A stretch of DNA of 64,000 nucleotides from Chryseosolibacter indicum (GTDB lineage: Bacteria; Bacteroidota; Bacteroidia; Cytophagales; Cyclobacteriaceae), in the NCBI RefSeq assembly GCF_018598585.1, contig NZ_JAHESD010000006.1, positions 1 to 64,000 on the forward strand, written 5' to 3'. Position 1 is the first letter of the stretch. The number at the start of each line of letters is the position of its first letter. Below, in pieces: positions 45,666 to 54,668 of the stretch. The notes beneath the pieces are model-generated. The model ran no database searches. It was not told the DNA's origin and worked only from the letters and a program-made list of their open reading frames with translations. The translations under genes were made by a program, and so were the position numbers.

Positions 45666-45976
45666 AAATCAGGGGAAACCTTTTGGTCTTTATCCTCTTT
45701 TACTTCAGGGCACTCGATCTTCCAATCCTTGGAAAGGGCGAGAGTGCCTTCTTTTGCTTTTTGAATCACTTCATCTTTCCTCTTTTCAAACTTACATGCA
45801 ATATCTACAAACTTGTATTTTGCTCCATCAACCTTAAAGTTGAAATGACACGTGTTGGATGCCTTGTGTTTCTTCAAACAAAAAAATTCAACATTATCTC
45901 CCTGCAAGGAAGAGAAGGAAGACATTAACAATATCAGTACGAGAGCGGGCAGAACTGTGCGTGAAATGAATCTCAT
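45662..45976 (-). CDS. Small secreted cysteine-containing protein, 104 aa
   Basis: There is an N-terminal signal-like helix (RTVLPALVLILLMSSFSSLQ), then a charged region with four cysteines (Cys33, Cys43, Cys60, Cys89) that could form two disulphides in the periplasm. The C-terminal part is lysine and acidic-rich (CPEVKEDKDQKV). I do not recognise the family. It converges with the MFS gene, with a 4-base overlap. Confidence 0.7.
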   Translation of the reverse strand: MRFISRTVLPALVLILLMSSFSSLQGDNVEFFCLKKHKASNTCHFNFKVDGAKYKFVDIACKFEKRKDEVIQKAKEGTLALSKDWKIECPEVKEDKDQKVSPDF

Positions 45977-46012
45977 CTGGCAAATTAAAATGTGAAATTA
46001 CAGAAACACGGA

Positions 46013-46043
46013 TAAAAAGAAAAAGCCCTGTTTCCAGGGCTTC
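46013..46043 (-). terminator. Terminator after ahcY
   Basis: AAGCCCTG (46023-46030) pairs with CAGGGCTT (46035-46042). On the minus strand a TTTTTCTTTTT run follows. Confidence 0.9.
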
Positions 46044-46064
46044 CGTGATTAAACTTTATCGAGA

Positions 46065-47372
46065 TTAATATCTGTAATAGTCTGGCTTGAAAGGTCCTTG
46101 TACCTCTACACCAATATATTTAGCCTGAGATGGACTTAATTCATCCAACTCTACGCCTATTTTCTTCAAGTGAAGTTTTGCAACTTTCTCATCAAGGTGT
46201 TTAGGAAGCATATATACCTTATTCTCATACTTACCGTGATTAGTCCAAAGCTCAAGCTGGGCTAAAGTTTGGTTAGTAAATGAGTTAGACATTACAAAAG
46301 AAGGGTGTCCCATAGCGCAACCAAGGTTAACAAGACGACCTTCAGCCAGTAAGATAACCTGGCGACCATTGTTCAGGGTATAAATATCTACCTGAGGTTT
46401 AATGGTATCTTTCTGACCGTTCTTATTCAACCATGCCACGTCAATTTCATTATCGAAGTGACCAATGTTACAAACAATAGCCTTATCCTTTAATGAAAGA
46501 AAGTGACGATCCACTACAATACTGTGGTTTCCTGTTGCTGTAACAATGATATCTGCCTCTTTAGCGGCGTCATCCATTTTCTTTACAGCATAACCGTCCA
46601 TAGCTGCTTGCAGAGCACATATAGGGTCAATTTCTGTTACGATTACGCGCGCACCAGCACCTCTTAATGAGGCAGCAGAACCTTTTCCTACGTCGCCATA
46701 GCCTGCTACTACTGCTACTTTTCCAGCAATCATGATGTCTGTTGCTCTTCTTATAGCATCAACACATGATTCTTTACAGCCGTATTTGTTATCAAACTTT
46801 GATTTTGTTACTGAATCGTTGATGTTGATCGCTGGCAAAGGAAGTTTTCCATTATGCATGCGTTCAATCAGACGGTGAACACCAGTAGTAGTTTCTTCAG
46901 AGATACCTCTGATACCTGGAACCAACTCTGGATAGCGATCTAACACCATGTTAGTAAGGTCACCACCATCATCCAGAATCATATTAAGAGGCTTGCCATC
47001 TTTGAAAGCAAACAATGTTTGTTCAATACACCAGTCAAATTCCTTTTCATTCATGCCTTTCCAAGCATACACCGGAATTCCTGCGGCTGCAATAGCTGCC
47101 GCCGCGTGGTCTTGTGTTGAGAAGATGTTACATGACGACCAGCTAACTTCTGCTCCTAATTCAACAAGTGTTTCAATAAGAACTGCTGTTTGAATGGTCA
47201 TATGAAGACATCCTGCAATGCGAGCACCTGCAAGAGGCTTTTGTTTACTGAATTCTTCACGTGTTGCCATTAAACCTGGCATTTCAGCTTCCGCCAAGCG
47301 GATCTCTTTTCTACCCCATTCAGCAAGGGAAAGGTCTTTAACCTTGAATTTAACTTTTTGATCTACAGTCAT
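46065..47372 (-). CDS. ahcY: Adenosylhomocysteinase
   Basis: The enzyme hydrolyses S-adenosylhomocysteine to adenosine and homocysteine, recycling the product of methyltransferases. The 435 residues are full length. Segments near the substrate site are [14 protein letters not shown] and [12 protein letters not shown]; the NAD-binding motif is [15 protein letters not shown], followed by [12 protein letters not shown]. The C-terminus KPDYYRY is typical of the family. A TATTTTTG element lies upstream. I saw no SAH riboswitch structure. Confidence 0.97.
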   Translation of the reverse strand: MTVDQKVKFKVKDLSLAEWGRKEIRLAEAEMPGLMATREEFSKQKPLAGARIAGCLHMTIQTAVLIETLVELGAEVSWSSCNIFSTQDHAAAAIAAAGIPVYAWKGMNEKEFDWCIEQTLFAFKDGKPLNMILDDGGDLTNMVLDRYPELVPGIRGISEETTTGVHRLIERMHNGKLPLPAININDSVTKSKFDNKYGCKESCVDAIRRATDIMIAGKVAVVAGYGDVGKGSAASLRGAGARVIVTEIDPICALQAAMDGYAVKKMDDAAKEADIIVTATGNHSIVVDRHFLSLKDKAIVCNIGHFDNEIDVAWLNKNGQKDTIKPQVDIYTLNNGRQVILLAEGRLVNLGCAMGHPSFVMSNSFTNQTLAQLELWTNHGKYENKVYMLPKHLDEKVAKLHLKKIGVELDELSPSQAKYIGVEVQGPFKPDYYRY

Positions 47373-47415
47373 TTTACTTCTTTTCTGGATATGATGATTA
47401 CCTTCTAGGTAGGCA

Positions 47416-47423
47416 CAAAAATA
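47416..47423 (-). promoter_or_regulatory. Candidate -7 element for ahcY
   Basis: TATTTTTG on the minus strand matches TAnnTTTG, 44 bases upstream of the start; no clear -33 box. Confidence 0.4.
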
Positions 47424-47509
47424 ATATAAAGGATTCTAATAATCTAAAAGCGTTTAATTAGCAATGAACTATTAATTTTAAAGCTTGGTTGGGAGGTCAA
47501 ATATCAAAT

Positions 47510-48199
47510 ATGAGTAAGCCGATTATTAAAGTTGCTGTAGTTTCTGACGTGGTTTGTCCATGGTGTTACATAGGGAAAAGGAGGCTAGAAAACGCTGTTT
47601 CCAGCCTTTCCGATAAGTATGATTTTGAGGTTGCATACTATCCCTTTGAGCTTAACCCTGACTTACCTTTAGAAGGTACAGATCAAAAAGAGTACTTATC
47701 GGCTAAATTTGGCGGAGAGCATGAATACGAACAAAAGACCAACCATGTTTCTCAAATTGCTGCAACAGAAGGCCTTGAATTTAATTACAATAAACAATTG
47801 GTGTCTCCAAACACCAGAAATGCGCACCGGCTTATTTTATTGGCGAATGAAGAAGGCAAACAAATAGCGCTTGTTGAAGCGCTTTTCAAGGCATACTTTA
47901 CTGATGGTGTTAACCTTTCAAAAAAGGAGAATCTTGTTGACATCGCTTCATCTACAGGAATGGATAGAGAGAAAGTAAAAGATTTTCTTGATTCTGATAC
48001 AGGCTTAACAGAGGTTGCTGCTGCCGAAACTGAACTTCAGAGAATTGGCATTTCAGGGGTTCCGTTCTACATCATAAATGACAAGTACGGAGTTTCTGGT
48101 GCACAACCTAGTCATGCATTTATTGAAGCTTTTGAAAACATCGGAAAGGAAATGGTCCTCGCGGGCGAGACTTGCGATGTTGAAGCGAAGAATTGCTAA
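47510..48199 (+). CDS. DsbA-family oxidoreductase (FrnE-like)
   Basis: The protein has a thioredoxin fold with an inserted helical domain. The redox motif CPWC occurs in SDVVCPWCYIGKRRLE near the N-terminus, and the cis-Pro loop is GISGVPFYII. I chose ATG 47510 (229 aa), since the upstream frame begins at a TTG and adds seven unlikely residues. There is no signal peptide, so it is cytoplasmic, as are FrnE-like proteins. It could be a disulphide isomerase or a polyketide-type isomerase relative; the family does not decide. Confidence 0.92.
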   Translation: MSKPIIKVAVVSDVVCPWCYIGKRRLENAVSSLSDKYDFEVAYYPFELNPDLPLEGTDQKEYLSAKFGGEHEYEQKTNHVSQIAATEGLEFNYNKQLVSPNTRNAHRLILLANEEGKQIALVEALFKAYFTDGVNLSKKENLVDIASSTGMDREKVKDFLDSDTGLTEVAAAETELQRIGISGVPFYIINDKYGVSGAQPSHAFIEAFENIGKEMVLAGETCDVEAKNC

Positions 48200-48258
48200 T
48201 TCCTATTTTTGGAAATACCGATTGCCTTCTACAGAAGGCATATCGTCAATGCATATAG

Positions 48259-48308
48259 AACACCAGCCTATCAAATCTAATATATTATTAGTGGTTGGTG
48301 TTTTATAC
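48259..48308 (+). terminator. Hairpin between the DsbA-like and GNAT genes
   Basis: AACACCAGCC pairs with GGTTGGTGTT (one G-U pair) around an AT-rich loop, followed by TTAT. It may serve both convergent genes. Confidence 0.55.
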
Positions 48309-48336
48309 TTTCAACGTACTTGTATTAGGTTTCTTA

Positions 48337-48783
48337 CTACACCTTATACACGTTTGGATTGTGCAGCTCCATATATACTTCCGGCTTTGACACTCTTGTA
48401 AAACCGTATTTTTCGTAAAGCCAGTCTGCTGTTGATGTTAACAAAATCCAACGTCTTAATCCTTGTAGGTTCGGGTGTCCCATGATAACATCCATTAGTT
48501 TTTTTGAAAGTCCTTGACCACGATACTCATCCAATACATAAACATCACCTAAGTATGCAATAGTTGAGAAGTCGGAGATTATCCTTGCGAACCCAATTTG
48601 TTTATCCTTATGAAGTAGGCCAAAGTTTAGAGAATTGTCAATCGAAGTCTCTACTCTATCAAAAGGAATATTGTCACTCCATCCGGAATGCTTTGATAAA
48701 AAATCGTGAATGGCAACAACATCTAACTTGGTTTTGTCTGTGGTGATTAAAAAATCACCAAAAGCGTGTTCAATGATTTTCAT
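48337..48783 (-). CDS. GNAT-family N-acetyltransferase
   Basis: The protein has 148 residues from Met13 of the longest frame (ATG 48783), where GNAT homology begins (MKIIEHAF). The acetyl-CoA-binding motif is YRGQGLSKKLMD, preceded by AYLGDVYVLDEYR. The conserved GFARIISDF strand lies before it, and the C-terminal region has ADWLYEKYGFTRV. Substrate unknown. Upstream of 48783 the frame is open to 48819 but adds only a lysine/threonine tail. Confidence 0.9.
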   Translation of the reverse strand: MKIIEHAFGDFLITTDKTKLDVVAIHDFLSKHSGWSDNIPFDRVETSIDNSLNFGLLHKDKQIGFARIISDFSTIAYLGDVYVLDEYRGQGLSKKLMDVIMGHPNLQGLRRWILLTSTADWLYEKYGFTRVSKPEVYMELHNPNVYKV

Positions 48784-48892
48784 AGTATACTTATCCGTTT
48801 TTCCTTCCAGGGTTGTCACTACACATTACTTAGCTATAAGACAGGACGTAGTTAGCTAGGCGGTTTATAATTCCTTTTTTTAGTTATAGGTG

Positions 48893-49432
48893 TTACAAAT
48901 CAAGTTGCTTCAGCAATTGCAGTCCGTATTCCCAGCTGCCGAGGTTTGAATCTGAATTAATATGACCCGCAGGGCCAATATCAACAAGCTTACTCCCCCA
49001 TGCGTCAGCAAATTGCTTAGCACGTTTTACTGTTACGTATCTGTCATCAGTACTCGTCACCGTGATAGACGGAAAGTGTAATTTTTCGAGAGGCATTGGC
49101 GTAAAGCCCGTTGTTCCAGGAGGATAAGAATCTGCTTCCGTATCACTTGGTGCGACCAATAAAGCACCTTTGATTTTTCGCTTATATTCACAGGACCAAT
49201 AAGCGATGGCACAACATGCGAGACTATGTCCTACGAGAATAATCTCTTCGGGTTGATATTTTAATACATAAGAATCTATCGTAGCAATCCATTCATTCTT
49301 TACAGGATTATCCCATTCAATTTGTTCGATACGGGTAAATTGCGGAAAGCGCTTTTCCCACTGTGATTGCCAGTGCTTCTCCCCGGAGTTATTAAGACCT
49401 GGATGAATAAGAACTTTAGAATTGAAATGCAT
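48893..49432 (-). CDS. RBBP9/YdeN-family alpha/beta hydrolase
   Basis: The 179 residues start with the family hallmark VLIHPGLNNSGEKHWQSQWE. The nucleophile Ser sits in VGHSLACCAIAYW, and the catalytic His in GPAGHINSDSNLG. It is small and lacks a lid. Family members are serine hydrolases of unclear substrate. It begins 6 bases after the stop of the sialidase-like gene, so they may form an operon. Confidence 0.9.
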   Translation of the reverse strand: MHFNSKVLIHPGLNNSGEKHWQSQWEKRFPQFTRIEQIEWDNPVKNEWIATIDSYVLKYQPEEIILVGHSLACCAIAYWSCEYKRKIKGALLVAPSDTEADSYPPGTTGFTPMPLEKLHFPSITVTSTDDRYVTVKRAKQFADAWGSKLVDIGPAGHINSDSNLGSWEYGLQLLKQLDL

Positions 49433-49438
49433 ACTCTT

Positions 49439-50716
49439 TTATTTTGCCTTTACGAGATCTTCATGACTGATGATGGATGTCCATACGCTTGTAACGCCAT
49501 TATCGATGCGTGTCCATACAGGTGCGATAACGCCTTTGTGTGCCGATATGCTATTGTAATCTCCGATAGAGACTTTTGTGGAAGGTATAAAAGGAGATTC
49601 ACTGACTTTCACATTTTTAAATGTAGAACCACCATCAGTTGAATAGGCAATGTAAACATCTGTGCGCTCGTCCTCATAATCTCTTCGATCGTAAAACATC
49701 ACATAGACATAACCTGAAGCCTGATCTACTGCCATCCACGGAACATATTGATGTCTTTTTGTGTTGTCGTTATTTACCTTAGTGGGTATCGTCCAATTGT
49801 CGCCACCATTAGCGGATCGCATAAACCAAATATCAGTATTATCTGCGCCGTTACGTTGGTCGGCCCATAAGAGATACAGTTGTCCTAGCGCATTTGTCTT
49901 ACTGTTATTAGAAAGGAATACTGGCAAACTATTACATCTTTTATGCCCTGGAATGTTCATGTTACTACCTCCTATCTGATCGCCAACAAAAACATCGTTT
50001 GAAAGCCACATGTTTCCGCCGTCATAAGACCTGTCCAAATACATCTTTCCTTTGTTAGTCCAGACCACATACATTTTTCCTTCCATACTAATCGCCGGAA
50101 AGGCACCGGTATTGGCATTACTATCATCCAAACAATTGCCTTCTGTTTGAGATAAAGTAACGGGCAAGCTCCATTTTTTTCCATTCTTTGACCGACTCAA
50201 TAAAACGTTAGAGTGACAGTCAGTACCCTGATCGCCATACTTATCGAACTGAGTCCATGCTATAGTGATATTTCCCTTGCTATCAACAACAGGCCGAGCT
50301 TTACGTTGACTTTTGGATTCATCTAATCCTATAGATTCGCCTGGGCTCCAGGTAATTCCTCCATCAGAAGATTCGTGAATTACAATATGTGCTTTAGTTG
50401 TATCACCAGAGAGATGAAAAAAATAGAAAGTACCTTTTAAATCACAAACTATTGCCGGATCTCCATAACTACCGGAAGATGAAGTCACGTTAATCTTTTG
50501 CCAATTTACTCCTCCGTCTTTAGTAGCATAGACACTACCAGAATTTGAAGCTGCGACAACGTTTAATGTGTTTCTTGGGTTGATTGCAATACAAGGCTGA
50601 TTTACATGTTCCGTTTCCTGGGATTGCTCATCCAGCCTGATATTTTTAAACTGCGCCAGGGAGGTTGATGTGATGATAAGGGTTATGGAAGTAACAAGCA
50701 GTGTCAGTAGTTTCAT
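49439..50716 (-). CDS. Secreted BNR/Asp-box beta-propeller (sialidase-like)
   Basis: The 425 residues have a signal peptide ending SLAQ. At least five Asp-box-like turns are visible (SKDGGVNW, SSDGGITW, SYDGGNMW, SANGGDNW, STDGGSTF), giving a six-bladed propeller. It is often annotated as exo-alpha-sialidase, but I could not locate the arginine triad, so enzymatic activity is doubtful. There is no T9SS C-terminal domain. Likely periplasmic or surface. Confidence 0.85.
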   Translation of the reverse strand: MKLLTLLVTSITLIITSTSLAQFKNIRLDEQSQETEHVNQPCIAINPRNTLNVVAASNSGSVYATKDGGVNWQKINVTSSSGSYGDPAIVCDLKGTFYFFHLSGDTTKAHIVIHESSDGGITWSPGESIGLDESKSQRKARPVVDSKGNITIAWTQFDKYGDQGTDCHSNVLLSRSKNGKKWSLPVTLSQTEGNCLDDSNANTGAFPAISMEGKMYVVWTNKGKMYLDRSYDGGNMWLSNDVFVGDQIGGSNMNIPGHKRCNSLPVFLSNNSKTNALGQLYLLWADQRNGADNTDIWFMRSANGGDNWTIPTKVNNDNTKRHQYVPWMAVDQASGYVYVMFYDRRDYEDERTDVYIAYSTDGGSTFKNVKVSESPFIPSTKVSIGDYNSISAHKGVIAPVWTRIDNGVTSVWTSIISHEDLVKAK

Positions 50717-50836
50717 ATTTTACTTCTTAACTATGTACAATACTATATAAAACCCAACCGATCAAAAAATAATATTTCCTTAATCTTTTACAACTTATGG
50801 TTTTGTAACCTTGCTTCCCATTTAACCAGTACGTTT

Positions 50837-51889
50837 ATGTTAAAATTATTCTTCGTCCTTATATGTATTGTTTCCTTTTACACTGCATACAATCAACCCC
50901 ACGCCGACGTTGTTATTGCTTTTGGATCATGCTCAAGACAAAGTGAGCAAGAACAACTTTGGGCGGAGGTGTTAAAGCAAAAACCGAAATTATGGGTATG
51001 GGGAGGCGATAACATCTACGGCGACTCACACGATATCAATGTACTGAAACAAAAATATGATCAACAAAAGCATCACCCGGATTATCAAAAATTATTAAAC
51101 GCATGTGCCGTTACTGGAACGTGGGACGATCATGATTACGGAGTTAATGATGGCGGGAAATACTTTTCTAAAAAAGACGAAAGCAAAAAGCTGTTACTCT
51201 CGTTTTTAGGAATAGGTCAGAACCATCCTGTTCACAAACATGAGGGCGTTTACCATTCCTATGTTCTGGGAAAAGGGAAACAAAAGATCAAAGTATTGAA
51301 CCTCGATACCCGTTATTTTCGTGACACGCTCAGAAGGGAATTCTATTATGACGAAAGTCTAAAAGATTCAGTATCAAGGTATAAACAAAATTTAAATGGA
51401 GATATTTTAGGAGAAGCACAATGGCAGTGGCTTGAGCATGAATTAAAGAACTCAGATGCCTCCTTACATATTATTAATTCAAGCATACAGGTAATCTCGG
51501 CAGAGCATCGGTTTGAGAAATGGGCAAACTTTCCTACTGCAAGAAAACGCCTGCTTGAACTGCTTAAAAAGTATTCCCATAAAGGAATCTTAATTATCAG
51601 CGGAGACAGACACATTGCCGAGTTCTCTCAACTCCAGCAGAATGGAGACAACTACCCACTGGTCGATTTCACATCCAGTGGTTTAACGCATACTTGGAAT
51701 GTAAAATCCAACGACGGCTCTACCCCTGTCGAGACCAACCGACATCGGATTAATGATATGGTTATTCAAAAGAATTTTGGAATCATCAGGTTGAACTGGC
51801 GCCGTCATTCTATAAATGTAATTATGGAGATAAGAGGCAGAAACGATCAACTCTTTCACTCTCATTCAATAGACATCCCCAAAGCGTAA
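50837..51889 (+). CDS. PhoD-like alkaline phosphatase family protein
   Basis: The 350 residues have a signal-like N-terminal helix (FVLICIVSFYTAY). The PhoD metal/phosphate motifs are VIAFGSCSRQ, LWVWGGDNIYGD, TWDDHDYGVNDGG, LNLDTRY and ISGDRHIAEFSQL. This is a phosphoesterase; phosphodiester or phospholipase D-type activity is known in the family. The substrate is not readable. It is divergent from the sialidase-like gene. Confidence 0.92.
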   Translation: MLKLFFVLICIVSFYTAYNQPHADVVIAFGSCSRQSEQEQLWAEVLKQKPKLWVWGGDNIYGDSHDINVLKQKYDQQKHHPDYQKLLNACAVTGTWDDHDYGVNDGGKYFSKKDESKKLLLSFLGIGQNHPVHKHEGVYHSYVLGKGKQKIKVLNLDTRYFRDTLRREFYYDESLKDSVSRYKQNLNGDILGEAQWQWLEHELKNSDASLHIINSSIQVISAEHRFEKWANFPTARKRLLELLKKYSHKGILIISGDRHIAEFSQLQQNGDNYPLVDFTSSGLTHTWNVKSNDGSTPVETNRHRINDMVIQKNFGIIRLNWRRHSINVIMEIRGRNDQLFHSHSIDIPKA

Positions 51890-52119
51890 GTGTCAGCCGA
51901 ACTGACGAAATTTGGAGCAGTAAAGCGGCATTATTTCTCCCCAGTCTGTAGAATAATTCATCATGAATTTAAACACAAATATTGTTTGAAATGCAATTCA
52001 ACGGTTAATTATCGCACTTTAACTTCAAAAAGAACCGATTAAAAATAACACAAACGTTTTATCCATCTTACGCAAATGATTTGTTCTATATGGACCAAAG
52101 GAATACAAATTCGAAAAAT

Positions 52120-52860
52120 ATGATTAAAAGGTTCATCTTAGGTTTATCCGTAGTAGGATTAATATTTGGCTGTAGCAATAAAGAGAAGGAACAAGCCCTT
52201 CAAACACAAGTAGACTCATTAAAAACTGAGTTAAGAACAAGCCAGGAAACAGCACAATCCCTTCAAGAGGTTGGTGTACTTATCGATTCAATTGATGCAA
52301 GCCGTCAGTTACTACGTACTGATATGGTAGAAGGTACATCTTATAAAGATTACAAAAACCGTTTGAAGGATATCAGTGATTATGTGAAACAAACACAAAA
52401 CAAAATCGCTGAGCTAGAGAAGACTGCTAAAAATTCAAAAGTTTATGCAGGCACCATTAAACGTCTTAAAGCAGATCTTGAAGCAAGAACAAAACAAATT
52501 GCTGCATTAGAAGAAGAAGTAGCAAGAATTCGTACAGAGAACCAGTCATTGGCGAGAAATGTATCTGAACGTGATTCATTGATCAATGTAAACTCTCAAA
52601 CAATTAAGATGAGAGAAGAAAGCCTGGCTGCATTAGAAACACGCGTACAGGAAATGAGCGTAGAATCTAAAAACTCTCAGGCTGAAGCATACTTCGCACA
52701 AGCTCAAGCTTTAGAAAAAGCAGCAGATCGTACTAAATTTGCTCCTCGTAAGAAGAAAGATACACAACGTGAAGCTTTAGAGCTTTACAAAATGGCACTT
52801 TCTCTTGGTAAGACAGAGGCAGAAACCAAAATAGCTGAACTTGAAAAAGATTTGAGCTAA
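52120..52860 (+). CDS. Coiled-coil lipoprotein, paralogue of the protein at 5.4-6.2 kb
   Basis: The 246 residues have lipobox LIFGC (Cys18), then a long coiled coil (about 20-180) and a TPR-like tail (APRKKKDTQREALELYKMA). I chose ATG 52120, since it gives the same signal length and Cys18 as the paralogue; the open frame runs to a TTG at 52081. It shares DSIDASRQLLR and the APRKKK element with the other copy. Codon use is A-ending and regular, suggesting higher expression. It has a strong terminator. Confidence 0.88.
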   Translation: MIKRFILGLSVVGLIFGCSNKEKEQALQTQVDSLKTELRTSQETAQSLQEVGVLIDSIDASRQLLRTDMVEGTSYKDYKNRLKDISDYVKQTQNKIAELEKTAKNSKVYAGTIKRLKADLEARTKQIAALEEEVARIRTENQSLARNVSERDSLINVNSQTIKMREESLAALETRVQEMSVESKNSQAEAYFAQAQALEKAADRTKFAPRKKKDTQREALELYKMALSLGKTEAETKIAELEKDLS

Positions 52861-52888
52861 TTAACAACAACAACTTCAACATAAAGTA

Positions 52889-52920
52889 TAAAGACCTGGT
52901 GAAAACCAGGTCTTTATTAT
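52889..52920 (+). terminator. Terminator after the second coiled-coil lipoprotein
   Basis: TAAAGACCTGGT and ACCAGGTCTTTA form a perfect 12-bp stem with a GAAA tetraloop, followed by TTATT. Confidence 0.95.
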
Positions 52921-52943
52921 TTTGTGAGTTAGTCGGAAAAGAA

Positions 52944-53801
52944 TTACTTCGCTTTTTGTAATAGCTTCACGCCTGATTCACCTAAGTGCTTTACCAGAAT
53001 CGACTTGTATTCTTTTGAATTAAAGTAACCACCATTAGAAGCAAAAAACTCTTCTACTACAGGAGCCCAATCACTATTCATAGGCATGATGAAACCAAAT
53101 TGTTCTGAAGCCTTATCTCCTACTGGATGACGTTTTACAGGCTTTTTCATTTGAACTGCTTCAATGTAAAATGCTAAATCAAGATACGCGAAACCTGTAG
53201 GGTCAGCAAAGACTTTTTCAAGTACTTCCTGACTTGTCGTTTCATTAGACACTTTTACTGAAGGATAGTATTTCTGCTTCAAGTCAGCAATGCGCTTTTC
53301 ATTAAGTGTACCCTTTGCCGTATAGGCAGTAAAGTTTGCGAAGGTTTTGGGAAGATCTTCCAGTTTTGATAAAGTAGGAACACTGGTTTGTGTTATCAGA
53401 ATAGCAAAGTTGGTGATGAAGGGCTGCGTAAACTTAACTTCCTTTTTGCGTTCTTCAGTAATAGTAATATTTCCTAAACCAATTACACCACCATTTCCTG
53501 CTTTGGTCTTGTCGTACATGCCGCGGAAACTTGTTCCATCTCCTACATACTTAGAAGTAAGTTTAACCCCTTTTGCGGTATTGACCCATTTCACAAAATC
53601 ATTCATAATATCAATACAGATACCAGTAAGATTACCACTCTTGTCTTTGTAGACAAAGCTCGGAGTCTCTACGTATGCGAGTGATAAAGTTCCGGATTTA
53701 TTAGATTTAACATTTGCCCAGGTATCTCCTGAGTAATTCTGAGCAAAGATAATTTGGATACTTGCCACAAGAGCAAGTAAAGATGCAAGTATAGGTTTCA
53801 T
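52944..53801 (-). CDS. Solute-binding protein, family 3 type (amino-acid-like)
   Basis: The 285 residues have a signal peptide (QIIFAQ). The family's two-lobe pattern is seen: GTLSLAYVETPSFVYKDKSGNLTGICIDI, then GNITITEERKKEVKFTQPF and FANFTAYTAKGTLNEKR, then FAYLDLAFYIEAVQ. The typical ligand-contact Arg region is conserved in outline. No ABC permease or ATPase genes lie nearby, so it is an orphan and may act in sensing or in pairing with a remote permease. Ligand unknown. Confidence 0.88.
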   Translation of the reverse strand: MKPILASLLALVASIQIIFAQNYSGDTWANVKSNKSGTLSLAYVETPSFVYKDKSGNLTGICIDIMNDFVKWVNTAKGVKLTSKYVGDGTSFRGMYDKTKAGNGGVIGLGNITITEERKKEVKFTQPFITNFAILITQTSVPTLSKLEDLPKTFANFTAYTAKGTLNEKRIADLKQKYYPSVKVSNETTSQEVLEKVFADPTGFAYLDLAFYIEAVQMKKPVKRHPVGDKASEQFGFIMPMNSDWAPVVEEFFASNGGYFNSKEYKSILVKHLGESGVKLLQKAK

Positions 53802-53894
53802 GGGTTGTCAATTTCACCATGATTATAGCTGTTTTATTTTGAATAATCTGTACCGCTGGTAAAAAAGGAAGCAACAATTTTATTGCACACGATT

Positions 53895-54668
53895 TTACCA
53901 GGAGATTTTCTCTTTATTCAAGAAAGCAGAAATTCCTCTTTGACAATCATCACTTTGTCTCGCTTTTGCATTCATTTCAGATGCAAACGTTAACGCATCG
54001 TCAAGTGATAATGACTGCACTTTTGCTATCATCTGCTTTGTTAAATTCATTGAGTATGATGAATTGGTAGTGATGAGATTAGTAGCAAAATTGAATACGT
54101 AACTCTCCAACTCTTCTGATGGCGCTACAGCATTTATAAGATTGATTGCATTTGCCTGTTCAGCAGATATCAATGTTCCGGTTAACAATAATTGTTTTGC
54201 TTTTGCCTCGCCTATTTTGCGTAGCAGGAAAACCATAACGATAGCAGGCACAAAACCTATCTTCACTTCTGTGTATCCAAATGTAGCGTCGTGAGACGCA
54301 AACACAAAATCACAAACTGTAGCCAATCCGCACCCACCTGCAAGGGCCGGACCATGTACCTGCGCTATTACTATCTTCTTTAATTGATATATCTGAAGGA
54401 ACAGCTCTTTAAGATGAGATGAGTCAGCATAATTTTGTTCATAAGAAAAGCCCTGGAGTAATTGAAGATATTCAAGATCGGCACCTGCACAAAAAGCTTC
54501 TCCATTACCAGACAACACGATAATCTTCACACTATCATCTTCTTCAGCTTGTTTAAAAGCTTCCTTCAGTTCGCTTACCAACTCAAAGCTCAGTGCGTTT
54601 CTCTTTTCAGGACGGTTTAAAGTAATGTATGCAATGCGATCCTTAATGGAATATTGAAGTGTAGTCAT
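53895..54668 (-). CDS. Enoyl-CoA hydratase/isomerase (crotonase)
   Basis: The 257-residue crotonase has the oxyanion-hole segments GEAFCAGADLEYLQ and GPALAGGCGLATVCDFVFA, and a candidate catalytic Glu in FGYTEVKIGFVPAIVMVF. The usual KAKQLLLTG follows. It probably hydrates an enoyl-CoA such as in branched amino acid or fatty acid degradation; the substrate cannot be fixed. It overlaps the comEC stop region by 4 bases (54665-54668) and is translated after it. Confidence 0.93.
   Translation of the reverse strand: MTTLQYSIKDRIAYITLNRPEKRNALSFELVSELKEAFKQAEEDDSVKIIVLSGNGEAFCAGADLEYLQLLQGFSYEQNYADSSHLKELFLQIYQLKKIVIAQVHGPALAGGCGLATVCDFVFASHDATFGYTEVKIGFVPAIVMVFLLRKIGEAKAKQLLLTGTLISAEQANAINLINAVAPSEELESYVFNFATNLITTNSSYSMNLTKQMIAKVQSLSLDDALTFASEMNAKARQSDDCQRGISAFLNKEKISW

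Noticed and set aside
47373-47509. SAH riboswitch upstream of ahcY
   Set aside because: No conserved pseudoknot or stems of the known class could be drawn in the leader.
49439-50716. Active exo-sialidase
   Set aside because: Asp-boxes are plain, but the FRIP motif and arginine triad were not found, so only a propeller is claimed.
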